Assembly (NCBI GenBank): GCA_038065315.1
Contig: JBBTRF010000001.1
Span: forward strand, 1 to 33,641
Direction: 5' to 3'
Length of the DNA stretch: 33,641 bases
From: Patescibacteria group bacterium
Lineage (GTDB): Bacteria > Patescibacteriota > Minisyncoccia > Phycocordibacterales > JBBTRF01
Shown: positions 21,837-30,871 of the stretch, piece by piece
Layout: each line of letters begins with the position of its first letter
How positions within the stretch are numbered: the first letter of the stretch is position 1
Position numbers and translations under genes: made by a program
Notes under the pieces: model-generated
Told to the model about the DNA's origin: nothing
Seen by the model: the letters and a program-made list of their open reading frames with translations, nothing else
Databases searched by the model: none

Positions 21837-23834
21837 ATGATCCAGCCCTATTGGTATCAGGAAGATGGCCTCAAAGCCATCCAGCGCGCTCGACAAAAAG
21901 GCGCTGTGGCAGCCCTCGTGGTCATGGCCAGCGGTCTCGGTAAAACTGTCACAGGAGCATTCGATTGTCTCCGCTTTCGGAAGATGCATCCTAAGGCCAG
22001 GGTGCTCTACCTCTGCCATCAGAACAACATTCTTCAGCAGGCTCGAACCACTTTCGAGGTGATTCACGGTAACGAATGCTCCTTTGGTTTCTATCATGGG
22101 ACGAAAAAAGACCTCGACAAAGTCGATTTCCTTTTCGCTTCACTACAGACGATGCGGAAGCAGAGAAAGAGCTTTCGTCCTGATGAGTTCGATTACGTCA
22201 TCATTGATGAAAGTCATCGGACCAGTGCCGACACGTATCTGGACGTCGTTGAGTATTGGAAGCCGAAATTCCTACTCGGAATGACAGCGACACCCAATCG
22301 CACCGACGGCCAGGATATTCGAAAAGTGTTTGGCCGGGAAGTCTTCTACTTACCTCTTGAAGAGGCGCTCGCTCAGGGATTGCTCGCTCCAGTCGATTAC
22401 CGACTTCTGACGGACGAGATTCAGCTCAAGCGGGTCATCGAAGCACCCGGCCACCGCCTCAGTTTGGCAATGCTCAACCGAAAGGTCTTTGTCGCTAAAC
22501 GTGACGAAGAGATCATTTCGCTGATTCAGAAACATATCCGAGCAGTCATCGATCCAAGATCGATTGTCTTCTGTGAGTCCATCGAGTATTGCGACCGCTT
22601 GTCCCGGCTCATGCCGAACAGTATAGCGATCCATTCGAAGGTGTCTTTCAGAGAGCGAGTCATTCGTCTCGAGATGTTTCGTCAAGGAGTGATTCCGACA
22701 TTATTGGTCGTTGATGTGTTTAACGAGGGCATCGATATTCCGAAAGCGAATGTCCTTGTGTTCCTGCGCTCTACGTCATCGCCGATTGTGCTGTTTCAAC
22801 AACTCGGCCGTGGCTTGCGGCTCAGCGAGGGAAAGACAGGTGTGCTGGTGCTCGACTTCGTCGGCAACTGCGAACGAGTGAAGACCATCTACACCCTTTG
22901 GCAGGATGTTGCGACTAGACGTCAACACTTCTTGGCAAGGCCGCCGACCGGTCCAAAAGCCGAGAAGCTAGCAGTGAGAAGGCAGACCGAACCGTTTCTG
23001 TTGAATGTGGACCATGTTCACTTCCAGGAAAAAGCAGTTCAGATTACCGAGCTTGTTCGTCGAATTACTGAAGGATACACACGAGACGAGATGGTCGCAC
23101 TGCTCAAGGGTTTCGCTGCGAAGCTCGGCCGCTCGCCGACACAGGTTGAAGTGCAGGGCAACAAAGAAATGCCGAGCGGTGCTGCGTTGAGTAACGAATT
23201 CGGTAATTTCTCTAATGCACTTCTGGCCGCGGGACTTGCCGTAAATCAGATGCTCAACGTGTCCGACGAAATCCTTCTTGAGCAATTACGAGTCTTGAGA
23301 GACGAGCTCGGCCGATCGCCGACTCAAAAGGATATCGCTGCTGGTTCAAAGGCCGGTAGGTGTTCGTGCGAACCGGTGTTCCGGAGTCATTTCGGTTCCC
23401 TAGGGGCCGCACTTGAGAAGATTGATGCAAAGCCAACAAAGTATGTCGGTTTAGGGAAGCCTGCACTCATTAAACAGCTTCAAGCCTTGCACACTGAGAA
23501 TGGAAGAACTCCATCCGTAGACGATGTTATACAAGCGTCCGCGGACCACAAAACAGCCAGCCCTAACGTCTTTCGCCAAGCCTTTGGTTCTTGGAGTCAT
23601 GCGCTCCTTGCAGCTGGTCTGGTAGAGAAGGCTAAAAAACCGAAACGGTATTCGGAAGCCGACCTTATCAGCCAGCTCCAGAAGGCTAAGATGATCTTGG
23701 GACGACGGCCTTCTTGCGGCGACATTGAGCGCTTACGCAAACAGGGTCAGTTGTCGGCAAGCGTAGGGGCCTTCTGTGGACGCTTCGGCTCCTTCACTGA
23801 GGCGCTTATAAGGCTTGCTCAGGCCGATGGTTGA
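21837..23834 (+). CDS. SF2 helicase with C-terminal HNH-associated repeats
   Basis: A paralog of the preceding gene with the same motor (Walker A ASGLGKT, VIIDESHR, MTATPNR, FQQLGRGLRLSEG), about 665 residues from ATG 21837. A TTG at 21777 precedes the transcription start and is rejected. The C-terminus is different: four ~55-residue repeats, each with LGRSPT/GRTPS/GRRPS and ending FGSxxxALxxAGL, from residue ~420 to the end. They match the homing-endonuclease-associated repeat pattern (HNH_repeat), which is thought to bind DNA. No HNH catalytic motif is seen. The shared motor with exchanged binding arrays suggests two helicases working on different DNA features, perhaps in defence or repair; this is inference. 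Confidence 0.87.
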   Translation: MIQPYWYQEDGLKAIQRARQKGAVAALVVMASGLGKTVTGAFDCLRFRKMHPKARVLYLCHQNNILQQARTTFEVIHGNECSFGFYHGTKKDLDKVDFLFASLQTMRKQRKSFRPDEFDYVIIDESHRTSADTYLDVVEYWKPKFLLGMTATPNRTDGQDIRKVFGREVFYLPLEEALAQGLLAPVDYRLLTDEIQLKRVIEAPGHRLSLAMLNRKVFVAKRDEEIISLIQKHIRAVIDPRSIVFCESIEYCDRLSRLMPNSIAIHSKVSFRERVIRLEMFRQGVIPTLLVVDVFNEGIDIPKANVLVFLRSTSSPIVLFQQLGRGLRLSEGKTGVLVLDFVGNCERVKTIYTLWQDVATRRQHFLARPPTGPKAEKLAVRRQTEPFLLNVDHVHFQEKAVQITELVRRITEGYTRDEMVALLKGFAAKLGRSPTQVEVQGNKEMPSGAALSNEFGNFSNALLAAGLAVNQMLNVSDEILLEQLRVLRDELGRSPTQKDIAAGSKAGRCSCEPVFRSHFGSLGAALEKIDAKPTKYVGLGKPALIKQLQALHTENGRTPSVDDVIQASADHKTASPNVFRQAFGSWSHALLAAGLVEKAKKPKRYSEADLISQLQKAKMILGRRPSCGDIERLRKQGQLSASVGAFCGRFGSFTEALIRLAQADG

Positions 23835-23868
23835 TGACACCGCATTGTTCTGAAGAAGACAGCTCGAT

Positions 23869-23903
23869 ACAGCTTGGCAGGTGACATGCCAAGCTGTTTT
23901 TTT
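23869..23903 (+). terminator. Terminator of helicase 2
   Basis: ACAGCTTGGCA (23869-23879), loop, TGCCAAGCTGT (23887-23897) and TTTTTT: an 11-bp stem. The minus strand has no T-run, so it does not serve dnaE. Confidence 0.88.
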
Positions 23904-23921
23904 ATATTTTTTTGCGGAGAT

Positions 23922-26900
23922 CTATACGAGGGCCTTCACCTTCTCCACTAGCAAGCTCACTTCGCCGTTGCGGTGAGAGACTTTTCCTTTGATCGCGATG
24001 CATTTTTCGAGCACGATGAGGGATTTGAATTCGATGAGCGTTCGGGGAAACACCACCGCCTCCATCGAGCCGGACAGGTCGGCGATCTTCATGAACACCA
24101 TTTGCTCGCCCTTCTTCGTGGCGATAGGGCGCATCTCTTCGATGATGCCCGCGACCACCACGATCGTGCCTTCTTTGCCTTCCTCGCGAATCTTTTTCAC
24201 ATTCACATCGCGCTTCTCGAGGATGTCGCGATATTTGTCGAGCGGGTGGCCGGAGACGTAGAGACCGAGAAGCTCTTTTTCCCACGCGAGGCGGTCGGTC
24301 ATGGGAGCGGCCGGCACGGGCGCGAGCTTCAGAGTGGCACCGCTGCCGGCCGCAGCACCCGAAAGGCCGCCAAACAGAGAGTCTTGGTTTGCCGACGCTT
24401 TCGCCAATTCTTTGTTGTACATGAGCAAGGTCTCAATGTTGGCGAGCATTACGCCGCGTTCGCCGAGCTCGTCGAGTGCTCCGGCCTTGATCAGCGCTTC
24501 GAGCGTTTTCTTGTTCACATTTTTGTCCTTCACACGCTCCAAAAAATTGCTGAGCGAAGTGAATCGGCCGGCACGCTTCCGCTCCTCGATGATCGCGGTC
24601 GCCGCGCCTTGGCCGAAATTTTTGATCGTCACCAACCCGAAACGGATGCGATCTTTTTCGCTTTTCTCTGCACCTTTCACAATGGTGAATTGGCTGAAGC
24701 TTTCATTCACCGACGGCGGCAACACAGGGATGCCCATACGTTTGCATTCGGTGATCGTTTCGCCGATTTTTTCAACGTCGCCGGAGTCGGCGGTGAGCAC
24801 GGCCGACATATAGATGGCGGGGAAATTGGCCTTCATGTATGCCGTTTGGTATGCGACACGGCCGTATGACGCTGCGTGCGAGTTGTGTACGATGATATCG
24901 TTCGCCACAAAATTGTGATGGACGGGCATACTGATGTCGTACGTCATTTCTTTTCCGGCAGGAAGGATCGACACGACCTCGTCCCAGTAGATATCCGATT
25001 GCGAGTGGTTCAGTATATCCGGAGAGGCTAGTACGTTACCCATCCGTGTCAACACTTCACGTTGGTAGCCGATCTTTTTTGCATCATATGAAAATAACCT
25101 CTCTGCAAGCCCTGTCTGATAAGCCGCTTCACGAACAGTTATCTTTTGTTCACACATGACAGACCTTACTAGATTCATCACTGCGGCCGGGATGACATCT
25201 TTCGTTCCGCGTGCAGCAATGGTTGCGATCAAATTGCATTGACGAAGCAGGTCGATAAGCAGTCGTTTCTTCTTGTCTATCAAATGTGTGCCGATCGTTT
25301 CTCCAAAGCGTGCCAGGTTTTCTCGATGACAGATTGTTACGTTATAACCTATTTTAATTCCGCCTCGATAGTTGAACTTTTTTCGATGAATAGTGCTCGT
25401 TATCTCAAAACGAACAAGAAGATGCTGCACGTCTCGGGCAAGTTGAATTGAGCTGGTGGAATAAAATACTTGCTGGTTTTGTGGGCTCACACAGCCATCT
25501 CCCTGCCACATTTTGCCAAGCAGGAGTGCTTGAGTTTCCTTTTTCCACCGGAAGACTTCTCTGGGAATTGACTTTTCGGTAGCTTTTTTCCCAGTCAGCT
25601 CGAGGCGGATAAGCCATTTTTGAAGAGAGTTCCCCAGTCTCTGATTCTTCTGCCCACAGTACACAGATGCTGCCGGTTTGCTTCGGTCAATCGTGAACTT
25701 GCTGTTCTCGAACTGTTGTGCATGAAAAATAAAATCGCTGATTTCATCTTCCTGCGTTGAGTAGTAGTAAGGTCCATGCGGATGACAAAGATTTCCTTCA
25801 GCGATAAGATAGCCAAGCGTCGCCGCTCGGTAAGCTGGGATCTCTAAGCCACTTTTAACTGATAGTTTCCTAGGTATCGCAATTCGCTCGCCAATCTCTA
25901 GTGTTCCTAGATTTTTCCATCCATTAAATGTCAAAAATGGGTGGTTGTCGGTTGCGCGAATGCTGCGGCCAGTGCGGGTCTTGAGTTCGAATATATTTTT
26001 GACACCGTTCTGTAGCACTGCTGATATTTTTTGAGGTACCAGTTTTTTGGTTTCATTCAAAGAATGGAGCGAGATGTGTTTGTCGCTCTCATATAATTCT
26101 TTCACGGTGAACATCGCACCACTTTTTGCGTCGGTAATTCGTGTGTCGCCTGTCACGCATTTGTTGAAACCGTAGGCGGCGAATGGTTCAATGAGGGTCC
26201 AGAGCTCCTTTGCTGTGTCCTCTTTCATCCCGTTTTTTACCAAACCCGCGATGAGTTTCCCCTTCTGCTCCTCCATTTCTTTCGGAATCTTTTTGCCCAT
26301 CGCCTTTCGGAGCTTATCGGCCTCGAGCCACGAGTAGCCACCGAGCTTGATCGCTGTGAGCATGACGTCGTCCTGGTAGGTGATCACACCGTACGAGCGG
26401 TCCAAAATATCTTTTAGGCGCGGGTCAAGGTATCGAATCTTTGAATGGTCGTGTTTGCGCTCGATATAGTCTGGAATTTTTTCCATCGGACCCGGTCGGT
26501 ACAAAGCCACCATCGCATTGATGTCGTGGATGGTCGAAGGCTTTAGATCTTTGAGGAAGCGCGTCATGCCGGAGCCGTTGAGCTGGAAGAGGCCGATGGT
26601 CTCGCCGCGGGCGAGCATTTCAAATGTTTTTTTGTTAGTGACGTCGACGTTCTCAATGTCGACAGTGACGCCTTCGATTTTTTTCACACGATCCACCGCA
26701 TCGGCGAGGATGGAAAGGTTTTTGATACCGAGGAAGTCGAATTTAAGCAGGCCCATACCATCTTCGCCGACGCCATGCATGTCGTATTGAGTGATGATTT
26801 TGTCTTCGCCCTTGGTATCGTACTGGAGGGGTACGTATTCAGTGAGGGGTTGCGGGCCGATCACCACGCCAGCAGCATGTACGGAGATGTGGCGGGCACA

Positions 26901-28460
26901 GCCTTCGATCTTTTTCGCCATCTCGATAATCTGCTTCGTGTCATCGTCTTCTTTGTACAGCTTTTTGAGCTCGGGCACTTCGTCGAGTGCGCGGTCGATG
27001 GTCATTGGGAAGCCTTGGGCGCCCATCGGGATGAGTTTGGAAATCTTGTCGCCGACTTCATAGCCGAAACCCATCGCACGGGCGACATCTCGTACTGCTC
27101 CGCGCGCCATCATTGTACCGAATGTGCCGATCTGTGCGACGTGATCTTTACCGTATTTTTTGCGGGCATATTCGATCACCTCGTCGCGACGGTTGTCGGC
27201 GTAGTCCATATCGATATCGGGCGCGGAGGGTCGCTCAGGGTTGAGGAATCGTTCGAAGGGGAGCTTGTATTCGAGCGGATCTACATTTGTGATGTGTGCG
27301 AGATAGGTCACGAGTGATCCTGCAACCGAACCTCGAATCGTGGTGAGAATATTGTTTTCATGCGCAAAACGGAGCAGATCGGACACCACGAGGAAATATT
27401 GTGCGTAGCCTTTGTCCTTGATGACCTTGAGTTCGTATTCGAGACGTTGGAACATCTCTGGTGTCTCAGCGATGTCGCGTGTCTTAATGCCTTCGTAGGC
27501 AAGGAACCTGAGCTCATCGTCGTATGAGCGCCCGCTCTCCACGATGTAGTTCGGGAACAGCCATTTGCCGAGGGTGAGGTCGAGGTTGCACATTGCTGCG
27601 ATCTTGGCGGTGTTGGCGAGCGCTTCGGCGCCAATCGCAGCATCTTTTTTGAACAACTTCTCCATCTTCTTGGTCGTCATGAAAGAGAAGTCGGTGTCGT
27701 CGGCGCCGAGGCCGCCATTGCCACCGCGATCGCCACCGTCACCGGAACTGTTTACCATCATCAAAGTGTTGCGCGCCTGTTTGTCGTCGGGAGAGATATA
27801 ATAAATATCGTGTGCGGCCACGAGTGGGGTGTTGGTCGCTTTGGCGATGGCGATGATGTGTTCCATCAGTGCCTCGTGTCCTTCAATACCGGTGTGGTGA
27901 GTGATTTCGAGGAAGACATTTTCTGCGCCGTAGGTGGTTTTGTAGAAAGCGATAATCTCGCGAGCTTTTTCCTGTGCCTCCGGTGCTTCTGGACCCGCCG
28001 CGCCGCGCAATGCCGCCGCCACTTCGCCTCCGAGGGACGGGATGATACACACCAGCCCGGCGGGGTATTGTGAGATGAGCTCGCGATCGAGCCGCGGCTT
28101 GTAATAGAAGCCGTCAAAGTGGGAGATAGTCACCAGCTTCACCAGGCTCTTGTAGCCGGCGTGGTCCTTCGCCAGGAGTATTAGGCGGGTGCGTCGATTG
28201 TCCACGCCGGCCTGCTTGTCTTTGCGCGAGCGCGCCGCAATGTACGCGTGCACTCCGATGATCGGCTTGATGCCGGCCTTTTTGCAATCTTTGTAAAATT
28301 CGATGGCACCATACAAGCTGCCATTGTCGGTGAGGGCGATCGCCGTCATACCGTCTTCCTTGGCTGCCTCGATGAGGTCCGGAATTTTTGGCAGCGCCGC
28401 CAATAGGGAATAGTGGCTGTGGACGTTTAGGTGGACAAAATTATTTGGCTGGGTGGACAT
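23922..28460 (-). CDS. dnaE: DNA polymerase III alpha subunit with in-frame intein
   Basis: The replicative polymerase, 1512 codons, of which 426 are an intein, leaving 1086 residues, a normal size. The N-terminal PHP domain starts HLNVHSHYSLLAALPKIPDLIEAA. The polymerase core has PDIDMDYADNRRDEVIEYARKKYG with the metal-binding aspartates. The intein interrupts the core at AYGFNK / SHAASYG, a highly conserved site. A helix-hairpin-helix region and a C-terminal OB domain follow (VVVAGIIEEMRPIATKKGEQMVFMKIADLSGSMEAVVFP). No separate proofreading exonuclease is encoded here. A start near 28500 gives a leader of ~40 nt. It is convergent with helicase 2. Confidence 0.96.
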   Translation of the reverse strand: MSTQPNNFVHLNVHSHYSLLAALPKIPDLIEAAKEDGMTAIALTDNGSLYGAIEFYKDCKKAGIKPIIGVHAYIAARSRKDKQAGVDNRRTRLILLAKDHAGYKSLVKLVTISHFDGFYYKPRLDRELISQYPAGLVCIIPSLGGEVAAALRGAAGPEAPEAQEKAREIIAFYKTTYGAENVFLEITHHTGIEGHEALMEHIIAIAKATNTPLVAAHDIYYISPDDKQARNTLMMVNSSGDGGDRGGNGGLGADDTDFSFMTTKKMEKLFKKDAAIGAEALANTAKIAAMCNLDLTLGKWLFPNYIVESGRSYDDELRFLAYEGIKTRDIAETPEMFQRLEYELKVIKDKGYAQYFLVVSDLLRFAHENNILTTIRGSVAGSLVTYLAHITNVDPLEYKLPFERFLNPERPSAPDIDMDYADNRRDEVIEYARKKYGKDHVAQIGTFGTMMARGAVRDVARAMGFGYEVGDKISKLIPMGAQGFPMTIDRALDEVPELKKLYKEDDDTKQIIEMAKKIEGCARHISVHAAGVVIGPQPLTEYVPLQYDTKGEDKIITQYDMHGVGEDGMGLLKFDFLGIKNLSILADAVDRVKKIEGVTVDIENVDVTNKKTFEMLARGETIGLFQLNGSGMTRFLKDLKPSTIHDINAMVALYRPGPMEKIPDYIERKHDHSKIRYLDPRLKDILDRSYGVITYQDDVMLTAIKLGGYSWLEADKLRKAMGKKIPKEMEEQKGKLIAGLVKNGMKEDTAKELWTLIEPFAAYGFNKCVTGDTRITDAKSGAMFTVKELYESDKHISLHSLNETKKLVPQKISAVLQNGVKNIFELKTRTGRSIRATDNHPFLTFNGWKNLGTLEIGERIAIPRKLSVKSGLEIPAYRAATLGYLIAEGNLCHPHGPYYYSTQEDEISDFIFHAQQFENSKFTIDRSKPAASVYCGQKNQRLGNSLQKWLIRLELTGKKATEKSIPREVFRWKKETQALLLGKMWQGDGCVSPQNQQVFYSTSSIQLARDVQHLLVRFEITSTIHRKKFNYRGGIKIGYNVTICHRENLARFGETIGTHLIDKKKRLLIDLLRQCNLIATIAARGTKDVIPAAVMNLVRSVMCEQKITVREAAYQTGLAERLFSYDAKKIGYQREVLTRMGNVLASPDILNHSQSDIYWDEVVSILPAGKEMTYDISMPVHHNFVANDIIVHNSHAASYGRVAYQTAYMKANFPAIYMSAVLTADSGDVEKIGETITECKRMGIPVLPPSVNESFSQFTIVKGAEKSEKDRIRFGLVTIKNFGQGAATAIIEERKRAGRFTSLSNFLERVKDKNVNKKTLEALIKAGALDELGERGVMLANIETLLMYNKELAKASANQDSLFGGLSGAAAGSGATLKLAPVPAAPMTDRLAWEKELLGLYVSGHPLDKYRDILEKRDVNVKKIREEGKEGTIVVVAGIIEEMRPIATKKGEQMVFMKIADLSGSMEAVVFPRTLIEFKSLIVLEKCIAIKGKVSHRNGEVSLLVEKVKALV
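24882..26159 (-). mobile_element. DnaE intein with LAGLIDADG endonuclease domain
   Basis: The 426-residue intein is residues 768-1193 of the precursor. It begins with Cys (CVTGDTRI), block B is TDNHPFLT-like (RATDNHPFLTFNGW), and it ends VHHNFVANDIIVHN followed by extein Ser, as needed for protein splicing. Two LAGLIDADG-type helices are visible: LGYLIAEGN and LGKMWQGDG. Both acidic residues are present (E, D), so the homing nuclease may be active. The C-extein +1 residue is Ser and the flanks are GFNK and SHAASYG. Confidence 0.93.
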
Positions 28461-28508
28461 ATGAATTGCCTGGTGGGGAGCGCAGGGTCGCTGTTTGATT
28501 GTACCGTC

Positions 28509-28538
28509 ATTATATACCCGCGTCGTTCAAAAAGCCAA
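28509..28538 (-). promoter_or_regulatory. dnaE promoter
   Basis: On the minus strand TTGGCT (28538-28533), an 18-nt spacer and perfect TATAAT (28514-28509). Confidence 0.65.
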
Positions 28539-28554
28539 AACAAAAACGTCAAAA

Positions 28555-28758
28555 CAAAAACGCCCCGAACGGGCGTCCTTGGGAACCGCAACCTTACCAA
28601 TACAGTAATGATAAACGATTTTACCGATTTCGGTCAAGTGCCCCTCTGGGCAGATTTTGATGGACCTGACGGGGATCGAACCCGCGTGCGCAATTGGTAA
28701 GGTTGCGATACCTGGAACCACCAGCAGGCCCACGACATGAAGTACCAATTCATGTTCG
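28555..28758 (-). ncRNA. tRNA-like RNA, about 200 nt, with own promoter and terminator
   Basis: On the minus strand a TACAAT box (28770-28765) precedes it and a hairpin ACGCCC/GGGCGT with TTTTT (28576-28556) ends it. The part 28731-28661 resembles a tRNA: acceptor GGGCCTG/CAGGTCC (one G-U), a T-arm GCGGG-TTCGATC-CCCGT and 3' A-TCA instead of CCA. The D-arm is non-canonical and the anticodon arm has a mismatch (loop CTTACCA). A 15-nt run in the anticodon region (CGCAACCTTACCAAT, 28707-28693) is perfectly complementary to 28601-28587 in the same transcript, so the tRNA fold could be replaced by a long-range helix. It may be a degenerate tRNA or a regulatory RNA; undecided. Confidence 0.55.
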
Positions 28759-28877
28759 CTCATAATTGTACAAAAGTGGTGATAGAGAAACTGCTAAAAA
28801 ACGATAAAGAAAGAGCTAATTTCCGTTAAAGATTAAATAAAATTTGTCATTAGCTTAAACCCCTTGCAAAATAAAGG

Positions 28878-28883
28878 TATAGT
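28878..28883 (+). promoter_or_regulatory. rnhB -10 element
   Basis: TATAGT ending 7 nt before the rnhB ATG, no clear -35. The mRNA is probably leaderless. Confidence 0.5.
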
Positions 28884-28890
28884 AGTAGGT

Positions 28891-29511
28891 ATGAAGCCTC
28901 GTGCGAACAATCGCTACGTCATCGGCATCGACGAAGTTGGTCGTGGACCGCTGGCTGGGCCGGTGGCGGTGGGTGCGCTCGTGCTAAAAAAAACGCTACC
29001 AAAAGAATTTCGCCGCAAAACCTTCGACTCCAAGCAGATAAAGCCCTCCGAACGGGCGATATGGTACGCTCGCATCCGCGCGGCGCAAAAAAGCGGTCAC
29101 CTCGATTTCAAAGTAACGTTCGTGAGCGAAAAAATCATTGATACCAAAGGACTTTCTTTTGCTATCCGCAAGGCGCTCGACACATCGCTACGTGCAGTGG
29201 TTCGCACAGCCAAGCTCGCGCCCGCCCAATGCGACATCCGTCTTGATGGAGGACTGAAAGCGCCCGCCAACTTCACGCGCCAAAAAACGATCATCAAGGG
29301 CGATACTTCCGAAGTCTCGATCGGCCTCGCCTCTATCGTCGCAAAGCATCTCCGCGACCAAAAGATGATCGCACTCCACAAAAAATACCCCCTCTACGGC
29401 TTCGATGTCCACAAGGGTTACGGTACCACCAAGCACCGGGCTGTCATCCGCAAGTACGGCCCCTGTCCACTGCATCGACGCGCCTTCTTGACAAAGCTCA
29501 CTCTTTCGTGA
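28891..29511 (+). CDS. rnhB: Ribonuclease HII
   Basis: RNase HII removes RNA primers and single ribonucleotides from DNA. The 206 residues carry the conserved sequence GIDEVGRGPLAGPVAVGALVL with the first acidic pair, RLDGG (third Asp) and VSIGLASIVAKHLRD (SIxAKxxRD motif with the last Asp), plus GYGTTKHRAVIRKYGP near the C-terminus. Length is usual. The ATG at 28891 follows a -10 box directly. Confidence 0.94.
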   Translation: MKPRANNRYVIGIDEVGRGPLAGPVAVGALVLKKTLPKEFRRKTFDSKQIKPSERAIWYARIRAAQKSGHLDFKVTFVSEKIIDTKGLSFAIRKALDTSLRAVVRTAKLAPAQCDIRLDGGLKAPANFTRQKTIIKGDTSEVSIGLASIVAKHLRDQKMIALHKKYPLYGFDVHKGYGTTKHRAVIRKYGPCPLHRRAFLTKLTLS

Positions 29512-29519
29512 TTAGATTG

Positions 29520-29590
29520 TCTCCAGTAGTCGCTTGGAAAAGCGACGATTCGAGGGAATGATCCCTCGGATATATAGAAAGACCTTAGAC
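29520..29590 (+). promoter_or_regulatory. Two-hairpin leader
   Basis: GTCGCTT-GGAA-AAGCGAC (29529-29546) and CGAGGGA-ATGA-TCCCTCG (29551-29568), each 7 bp with a 4-nt loop. A possible promoter (TTGACA 29488-29493, 19-nt spacer, TAGATT 29513-29518) would start transcription just before them. They may regulate or stabilise the mRNA of the next gene. Confidence 0.45.
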
Positions 29591-30088
29591 ATGACCACCT
29601 CTTTCAAAAAAGTCAAACTCGTCTTTGACGCTTACGACCTCGCCGCTCTTCGGACCGTCGAATTTACGCTCCGTTCCCTGGTGAATTTCACTACTCGCCC
29701 TCGCATCAATCAGATTGATTTGCTTGAACTGAAATCCCTTCCGGTAAAGACGACTGCTCGAGTGTATGACTTCGCTGTCCGGTTCTGTGTCAGTGGCGGC
29801 CGTGAGATTTGTAATCACGAACTTTCTCTCGGTTTCGAGATCGGTAATATCCATGGAGATTTGGTTCCTGTCGGTGATCTCTGCATCAAGCCAAGATTCA
29901 GACTTCGAGGTCTAGGTGTCATGAGGCCGGTGATCTACTTCAATGGCAGGACGATGCGGGGTTCAACACCAGAACTCACCTGCCTGAACTCTGGCGAGAT
30001 CCCGAAACTGAAGGCTCTCATAACCGCCCTCGGCTGGGAACCCGGCAAGGGCGTTTACCTCATGGAGCCGGTGAAGCCCCGCTGCTGA
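29591..30088 (+). CDS. Hypothetical protein
   Basis: 165 residues, beginning MTTSFKKVKLVFDAYDLAALRTVEFTL. It is soluble, with alternating beta-like strands and no motif I recognise. A TTG at 29534 would add 19 residues across the two hairpins of the leader and is rejected. An intrinsic terminator follows closely, so it is a single-gene unit. A C-terminal LGWEPGKGVYLMEPV segment is the only distinctive string. Confidence 0.6.
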   Translation: MTTSFKKVKLVFDAYDLAALRTVEFTLRSLVNFTTRPRINQIDLLELKSLPVKTTARVYDFAVRFCVSGGREICNHELSLGFEIGNIHGDLVPVGDLCIKPRFRLRGLGVMRPVIYFNGRTMRGSTPELTCLNSGEIPKLKALITALGWEPGKGVYLMEPVKPRC

Positions 30089-30117
30089 GTCGTCACCTCT
30101 TCCGTCTCTGTTCCCAA

Positions 30118-30156
30118 GCCCTCGCTCGCCATGTGCTAGTGAGGGCCTTCTTTTTT
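30118..30156 (+). terminator. Terminator
   Basis: GCCCTCGCT (30118-30126), an 11-nt loop, AGTGAGGGC (30138-30146), one G-U pair, then CTTCTTTTTT. Confidence 0.85.
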
Positions 30157-30160
30157 GTTA

Positions 30161-30166
30161 TATACT
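30161..30166 (+). promoter_or_regulatory. -10 element
   Basis: TATACT ending 7 nt before the ATG at 30174, another near-leaderless start. Confidence 0.5.
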
Positions 30167-30173
30167 TATTATC

Positions 30174-30812
30174 ATGCAACCAAACGAATCTCTCCGCTCG
30201 AATTCCACCCCTGACGCTCGATACGAAGTTTCTCCCGAAGCGAAGCAGTGGGCAGAGGAAACATTCGCAACTCTTCATTCTGGAGATGTTTCGCTTGGAT
30301 ATGACGAATGGTTGAGGCTTGACCGAGAGCGTCAGCATAAGATGGAGGGGGATAGTGAATGTAAGTTGGCATGGTTACGTCGAGAATCTCCAGGCGGTAG
30401 TTCAGAGATTGAAGATCTTGAAGAGGAATTGTTGAGAGAGCGGAAAAAGAAGGCCGCGGATGAAATCGAGAGGCAGCAGGAGAAAATGGAAAGCAAAATT
30501 CCGAAAAATCTTCTTACGCACTATGAAGATACCCTCAGGGCGATGAGCTATCTCGAAGGCGAAGGTTGGCTTTTGGGCGAGAAGGCGGAAGGTCAGACTG
30601 CAGCTTCTGCGCTGAAAGCAATTGAGTCTTGGAGTAAAGGAAAGACAGGAGAAGGCGCCCCAGTATCACTCTTTACGATATACGGTGCTCACGGATTCAA
30701 TCGATATTTTGTCTATTCCGACGGGTCCGTACTCTTTTCTGCTGGACATGCCTCAAAGAAGGATACCGAACGCGCCTCTCGGCTCGGTTTCGGCATTTCA
30801 GGTACTCGATAG
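30174..30812 (+). CDS. Hypothetical protein with coiled-coil middle
   Basis: 212 residues. The centre (~75-110: SSEIEDLEEELLRERKKKAADEIERQQEKMESK) is a strongly charged helix, probably coiled coil. The C-terminal ~70 residues look globular with an aromatic, glycine-rich region (LFTIYGAHGFNRYFVYSDGSVLFSAGHA). No signal peptide and no catalytic motif. Function unknown. It lies directly before rpmF, with an intervening promoter. Confidence 0.6.
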   Translation: MQPNESLRSNSTPDARYEVSPEAKQWAEETFATLHSGDVSLGYDEWLRLDRERQHKMEGDSECKLAWLRRESPGGSSEIEDLEEELLRERKKKAADEIERQQEKMESKIPKNLLTHYEDTLRAMSYLEGEGWLLGEKAEGQTAASALKAIESWSKGKTGEGAPVSLFTIYGAHGFNRYFVYSDGSVLFSAGHASKKDTERASRLGFGISGTR

Positions 30813-30833
30813 TCCCGATTGTCAGCTAGGTAG

Positions 30834-30861
30834 TTGCCAAAATACCCATATCGTGTATACT
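30834..30861 (+). promoter_or_regulatory. rpmF promoter
   Basis: TTGCCA (30834-30839), a 16-nt spacer and TATACT (30856-30861), 10 nt before the ATG. Confidence 0.6.
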
Positions 30862-30871
30862 ATTAGGCACT

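Noticed and set aside
28555-28758. tmRNA
   Set aside because: Too short, with no tag reading frame, and lacking the usual tmRNA 5' end.
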